From NCBI RefSeq assembly GCF_039535785.1, contig NZ_BAAAXV010000012.1:434001-498000 (forward strand): a stretch of 64,000 nucleotides of DNA, given 5' to 3'. The stretch is from Nonomuraea helvata. GTDB taxonomy: Bacteria; Actinomycetota; Actinomycetes; Streptosporangiales; Streptosporangiaceae. How positions within the stretch are numbered: the stretch's first letter is position 1; every line of letters starts with the position of its first letter. Positions 59,863-64,000 of this stretch are shown here, one piece after another. The position numbers were made by a program, and so were the translations under genes. The notes under the pieces are model-generated. The model was not told where the DNA came from. It saw only the letters and a program-made list of their open reading frames with translations, and did no database searches.

Positions 59863-60828
59863 ATGAAAGCGATCGTCTATCAGGAGTACGGCTCGCCCGA
59901 CGTCGTGCGTCACGCCGACGTCGACCGTCCCGCCCCGGCCGCGGGTGAGGTGCTGGTCCGGGTGCGCGCCGCCGCGCTCAACCACGCCGACCTGCTCACC
60001 CTGCGCGGCACGCCGCTCCTGCTGCGCCTGGCGTTCGGGGTGCGGCGGCCGAAGGCCACCGTCCTGGGACGCGCCGTCGCGGGCACGGTGGCGGAGATCG
60101 GCCCGGACGTCAAGGACCTCCAGGTCGGCGACGAGGTCTTCGGCGAGGCGGCCCAGCGCGGCTTCGCCGAATACGTCGCGATCCCGGCGAAACGCCTGGC
60201 CAGGAAGCCGGAGCAGGTGACGTTCGAGCAGGCGGCCACCTTACCCGTGGCCGGGATCACAGCCTTGCAGGCGCTGCGGCTCGGCGCCGCGCGCCCCGGC
60301 ACGACGGTGCTGGTCAACGGCGCCTCCGGCGGGGTCGGCACGTTCACCGTGCAGCTCGCCAAGGCACTCGGCGCCGAGGTCACCGGCGTGTGCAGCACCC
60401 GCAACGCCGAGCTGGTGCGCTCGCTCGGCGCCGACCACGTGATCGACTACACCCGCGATGATTTCACCCGGGATACACGCCGCTTCGACGTCCTGATCGA
60501 CATGGTCGGCAACCACCCGATCTCGGCGCTGCGCCGGCTCCTCGCCCCCGGCGGCATCTACATCGCCTCCAACAGCGCGGGTGGGCCGGTGCTCGGGCCC
60601 ATTCCCCGGCTGCTGGCCACGGTCGCGCAGACGCCGTTCGTCCGACAGCGGCTCCGCGTCCTGACCTCCCGGAGCACCGCCGAGGACCTGCGGACGCTCG
60701 CCGGCTTCGTCGCCGACGGCAAGGTGACACCGGTGATCGAACGCACGTATCCGCTCAGTGAGACCGCCGACGCCCTCCGGCTCCTGGAGCGGGAGCACGC
60801 CCGCGGCAAGATCGTCCTTCTGGCGTAG
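59863..60828 (+). CDS. NADPH:quinone-reductase-type MDR oxidoreductase
   Basis: A 321-residue medium-chain dehydrogenase/reductase without catalytic zinc ligands: KAIVYQEYGSPDVVRHADVD and RVRAAALNHADLLTLRG at the start, GRAVAGTVAEIGPDVKDLQV, and the cofactor loop LVNGASGGVGTFTVQLAKAL (AxxGxxG). It reduces quinones or enones with NADPH. It has an AGGAG site and lies 24 bp after the HAAS gene, so it is the third gene of the PadR operon. Confidence 0.9.
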   Translation: MKAIVYQEYGSPDVVRHADVDRPAPAAGEVLVRVRAAALNHADLLTLRGTPLLLRLAFGVRRPKATVLGRAVAGTVAEIGPDVKDLQVGDEVFGEAAQRGFAEYVAIPAKRLARKPEQVTFEQAATLPVAGITALQALRLGAARPGTTVLVNGASGGVGTFTVQLAKALGAEVTGVCSTRNAELVRSLGADHVIDYTRDDFTRDTRRFDVLIDMVGNHPISALRRLLAPGGIYIASNSAGGPVLGPIPRLLATVAQTPFVRQRLRVLTSRSTAEDLRTLAGFVADGKVTPVIERTYPLSETADALRLLEREHARGKIVLLA

Positions 60829-60958
60829 GACGAGGAGGCCGGGTGCCCAGGGCCCGGGGCCTGGCCGAAAGTACGAGATCGCGGTCGGCCGAGGGGCGGG
60901 CGCAGGTCGGGCCGGTGGCCCGATGAGCCGTCCCCGCCTCTCGTCGCAGGATCGATCC

Positions 60959-61164
60959 ATGACCGAGCACTCGAATCCGAGGCTCTCCCAGGTGGCGGCC
61001 ACCGCGCCGCGGCCGCGTCCGCGTGCCTCCCGGCGTGGCGACGGCCGGCTCGTGCCCGCCGGGCTGATCGCGCTCACCGTCGTCCCGCTGATCGCCGGTG
61101 CCGTCCGGCTGACCGAGTTGTTCACCGGTGCGGAGGTCACATCCGCGAACGCGCGGTACTTCGA
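60959..61164 (+). pseudogene. DUF2306 membrane protein, truncated at a Tn3 junction
   Basis: ATG 60959 starts MTEHSNPRLSQVAATAPRPR, then GLIALTVVPLIAGAVRLTEL and NARYFDAP, the opening of DUF2306 proteins (first helix and the R-F/Y-x-x-x-P-x-P step). After 61164 the homology stops and the antiparallel Tn3 transposase sequence begins. The remaining three helices are missing. Confidence 0.7.
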
Positions 61165-61165
61165 C

Positions 61166-61715
61166 GCGCCGGCAGGGTGGCCAGGCGGCGGTCCTTCTCC
61201 AGCTATTCGATCCGGAACGCCTTGGCCATCATCCCGAAGCGGGCCAGCTCGGACAGCTTCACCGGCGCCACCGCAGTGCAGTCCACCGCCCCCGTGCCCA
61301 GCCCCAGCACGTACGAGGCGCGATCCAGCGCCTGCTCCATCCCGGTGCCCGACAGCCTGGTCACCGCCGTACGCATCCACTCCAGAGTGGAGACCTTCTT
61401 ACCGTCCGGCACCTGCAGGGTCGCCACCAGCTCGGCCCGCATCAGCGGCGGCGCAGCCTCCGCCAGGCCGCGGTTGATCAACTCCAGCACGGCCCGGCGC
61501 ACCTCGGTGACCAGCCGGGACAAGGTGGTGATACCCGGCAGCAGCACCCGGTTGGTAATCAGCCACAGCACCGCCCGATCGAACAGCTCCCGGCGCGAGT
61601 CCCGGCTCTTGCGCACCCGCGAGGCAATGAAAGTCGCCACCTCCCCCTCGGCGGCCGAGAACTCGCGATAGCCCAGCATGATCCGGATCTTCGTGGCATG
61701 CTCGTACGGCCCCGG
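61166..61715 (-). pseudogene. Second Tn3-family transposase, N-terminal-region remnant with TAG
   Basis: The frame reads YEHATKIRIMLGYREFSAAE, LFDRAVLWLITNRVLLPGIT, TLSRLVTEVRRAVLELINRG, STLEWMRTAVTRLSGTGMEQ and VKLSELARFGMMAKAFRIE. These are blocks of the DUF4158 domain of Tn3 transposases. At 61203 a TAG stands where the same frame goes on as LEKDRRLATLPA, so a Gln or Glu codon has been lost. The first ~100 residues and all of the catalytic part are missing. Confidence 0.75.
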
Positions 61716-61814
61716 CGGAGGACAAGCAGGCGGCCGGATTGTCGCCACCGGCACCCCCGCACAGGTCGCAGCCAACGCCGAGCAGGAAGGGCAGGCGCGC
61801 GTCGTGGACTCTGG

Positions 61815-63925
61815 TCGGACGAAGCGGCCTCCAACCCTCGATGAGCTTGGCGAGTTCGGCTTCGATGTCCACGGTGATGAACCCGAAGAAGTTGATGTTC
61901 TCGCGGTGGCCGGGGGCGATGAACGACAACAGTTCGTCGCCGACGTCGCGGCCCTGGGCGCGAAGCTCGCCGATCGCCTTGCCGTAGGACTCGGTGGTCC
62001 AGGTGTTATCTGGGCGTTGGTGAGCAGGGTGAGGCACCATGCCTGCTCGGTCTGGTCTTGGAGGTAAGCCCGTACGATGGTGCCCTGCTGGGCGTAGTGC
62101 AGGTCGCGGCGTAGCGCGTGCAGGCTCTCGCCTTTGTTGAGCTGCCGGGAGATCTTGCGGCGGTAGACCGGATCGGACAGATAGCGGGCGGCGTGGATGG
62201 TCCGGCGCATCCGCCCCTACTCCTTTAACGCTGCCGCCAGGGTGTTCTGCCGGGAGGCCGCCGACCATTTCCCCACGATCAAAGACGCGGTCGCCTCTCC
62301 GAACTTGAGCGATCCGGCCATCCGCAGCAGATCCGGGTAACACTCGCTGATCAGATCTTCGTTCCACCGGTCGGCCAGCAGCGGCCCGGCGTGTGGATAA
62401 CGAGCGTTCGTCAGGCCGGGGGCTTCCACCCGCAGCATGGTGATCTTCCCCAGGTCACGGATGCGCGGGGTGAGGGCCTTGCCGACCAGGTCGAACAACC
62501 CGAAATTGACCAGGGTTGCGCCGTGGGTGTCGGTGGCGTGCTCGGTGATAGGCAGGTCGGTGGCGTTACCGAGCAGTCGGGGGTGAACAGATAGGTGCCA
62601 GGTCGGCGTACCGGCGTGACCCGGGTACGAACACATCCCCCGACCGCAGACCATCGCGTAACGCGAGGATGGTGCAGATCTCCCAGTAGTGCCGAAACGC
62701 CGTGTCGTCACCTGCCTTACGGGCCTTGACCAGGTAATCGGCGTACCGAGCCGCCACGAACGACATCGGCGCCCCCGCCTGGACCTTCCGGCCACCGACC
62801 CGGTTCAGCTCCTTCAGGATCTCCACGGCCTCCATCAGGTCCGCGGTGCCCGGCCCACCCGGAAATCGACCCTGCTCATCGGCCACGCCCGGATCGATGA
62901 GCACCGGCAGGATCACATCCATCAGCAACTGGCGGGCCTCGCCCTTCTTGGCCCGCTCCGCCAGGGCGGCATCGGTCTTGGCCTTGGCGTGAGACTCACG
63001 CGCCGACACCGCCTGGTCGAACAACGCCACGACCTCGTCCAGCTGATCCACCGCCGACTGGGCGACCAGCGCCAGCAGGATCGGAAAGCGGCGCTCACCG
63101 CGCCGCTGGAGCCCCTGCACCGTAGAGCGCCGCCCCAAGGTCGCCAGGAATCGGCGCCGCTCCGCCGGCAGCATCGACAGATCCAGCTGATGGCCGTCCA
63201 ACCCGCTCAGGTACCGCAGCTTGTCGATCGAGCCCTTCACTGCCGCAGGCGTCGCCTTCATCGCCGGCGTCGTCAACCACGCCAGCCGAGCCATCCCCAG
63301 CTCCTCATCGAACACCAGCAGCCGACCCAGATCCGCGCGCATCGGCCCAGTCAGCAGATGATCGACCTTCTCCGACGTCAACGCGCCCGCCGCATTACGC
63401 GCCGACCCGACCATCTTCATCAGCACGACCACACCCGGCCGCACCACCTTCGAGCTGATCAGATGCTCGGCCGCCTGGTGGAACAGCAGCGACGGCGTGT
63501 CATGCTCCATCGCCCGATCCAGCAAGAACTGCTCCAACTCCTTCAGCGTCTCGCCCCTGGTCGGAACCGGTTTCCAGTCCAGATACTTCAGCACCAGCTT
63601 CAAATGGTCGCTCCGGGTCTGCGCCCGTCGCCCGTACTGCTGCAGGGCCCCCGGAAACACCGCCAGCTGGTTCGCCAGCCGCTGCACCGCCGCCTGGGGC
63701 ACCGACCAGACGTCGTCCGGCACGAACCCCAGCCACGGCAACGTGCAGCTGAATCGCCAGCCCCAAGCGCGCCGCTGATCCCCGGCCCCCACCTCGGCTC
63801 AAGTTGTCGATGAACCCCAGATCCTTCCGCGTAAGCGTGAAGAACCTGATCAACTCCTCCCTGCCGATGTCCGGATACGACCGGAGACGCTCCATCTGCT
63901 CGTCGGAAAAGAACTGGACCGCCAA
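61815..63925 (-). pseudogene. Tn3-family transposase with several lesions
   Basis: Order on the minus strand: TTG start 63925 with VQFFSDEQMERLRSYPDIGR; at about 63752 a 2-base loss shifts the frame (IQL to TLPWLGFVPDDV). Then a long intact stretch (GALQQYGRRAQTRSDHLKLV, MLPAERRRFLATLGRRSTVQ, AVEILKELNRVGGRKVQAGA, GDDTAFRHYWEICTILALRD). Near 62595 a deletion of some 250 codons jumps to HATDTHGATLVNFGLFDLVG. A TAG at 62217 replaces the Tyr of KEYGR; then RRTIHAARYLSDPVYRRKIS, GTIVRAYLQDQTEQAW and FFGFITVDIEAELAKL. The element cannot encode an active enzyme. Confidence 0.85.
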
Positions 63926-64000
63926 CGCTCATCAACCTCCACGACCATACCGAAACCCGGACAAAACGTAGTGGCAATGATCGTCAAGCGCTCTTCGGGC

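Overview
This 64 kb window comes from a high-GC actinomycete. Codons are strongly G/C-ending, GTG and TTG starts are common, and typical actinobacterial families are present: an F420-type LLM oxidoreductase, an ECF sigma factor with a DGPF partner, a BlaC-like beta-lactamase, and SUKH, HAAS and DUF2306 proteins. A Streptosporangiaceae/Nonomuraea-like source is my inference from protein flavour, not something the sequence proves. No tRNA, rRNA or CRISPR array was seen.

Layout. 0-5.3 kb: end of a berberine-type FAD oxidase, a NarL-type two-component pair, a 4-TM protein coupled to a Met-rich multicopper oxidase, and a MarR gene. 5.3-12.5 kb: a secreted protein, a broken GNAT, a divergent PhyH dioxygenase/AraC pair, a hydrolase, and an ECF42-type regulon (VOC protein, PPOX-like protein, DGPF/YCII protein, sigma factor). 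Two near-identical TGTCGA-N17-CGTC promoters precede its two transcription units. 12.7-17 kb: a GtrA protein and two coupled ABC half-transporters preceded by tiny overlapping reading frames. 17-24.5 kb: remnants (Tn3, AraC, SDR, integrase, darcynin, NmrA) around intact LLM, NmrA-like/TetR, beta-lactamase and VOC genes. 24.5-28.2 kb: a tight cytochrome P450 - ABC ATPase - ABC permease operon, divergent from a chimeric regulator (IS30-type HTH plus GbsR/MarR domain), with a perfect inverted repeat between them.

28.4-46 kb: a FAD monooxygenase with a frameshifted tail, a zinc-ribbon/coiled-coil protein, a decayed sugar-utilisation locus (LacI regulator, solute-binding-protein and alpha-galactosidase remnants, a ricin-lectin glycosidase) tied together by GTTATCGATAAC operators, an intact 1,020-bp IS5-family element, a membrane NACHT-WD40 protein, a DUF418 protein behind a 28-bp perfect palindrome, and a secreted GH71-type glucanase. 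46-56 kb: LysR, DUF2231, MFS exporter, aldo/keto reductase, and an HxlR/nitronate monooxygenase pair, interleaved with transposon debris. 56-64 kb: an orphan SUKH protein, a serine recombinase cut by an in-frame TAG, a PadR/HAAS/quinone-reductase operon, a DUF2306 gene cut off at a Tn3 junction, and two decayed Tn3 transposases.

The region is an accessory 'graveyard': functional operons stand between at least ten truncated mobile-element genes. The best candidates for unusual biology are the orphan NACHT-WD40 protein, the chimeric-regulator P450/ABC module, the ECF42 regulon with visible promoters, and the micro-ORF/ABC-pair locus.
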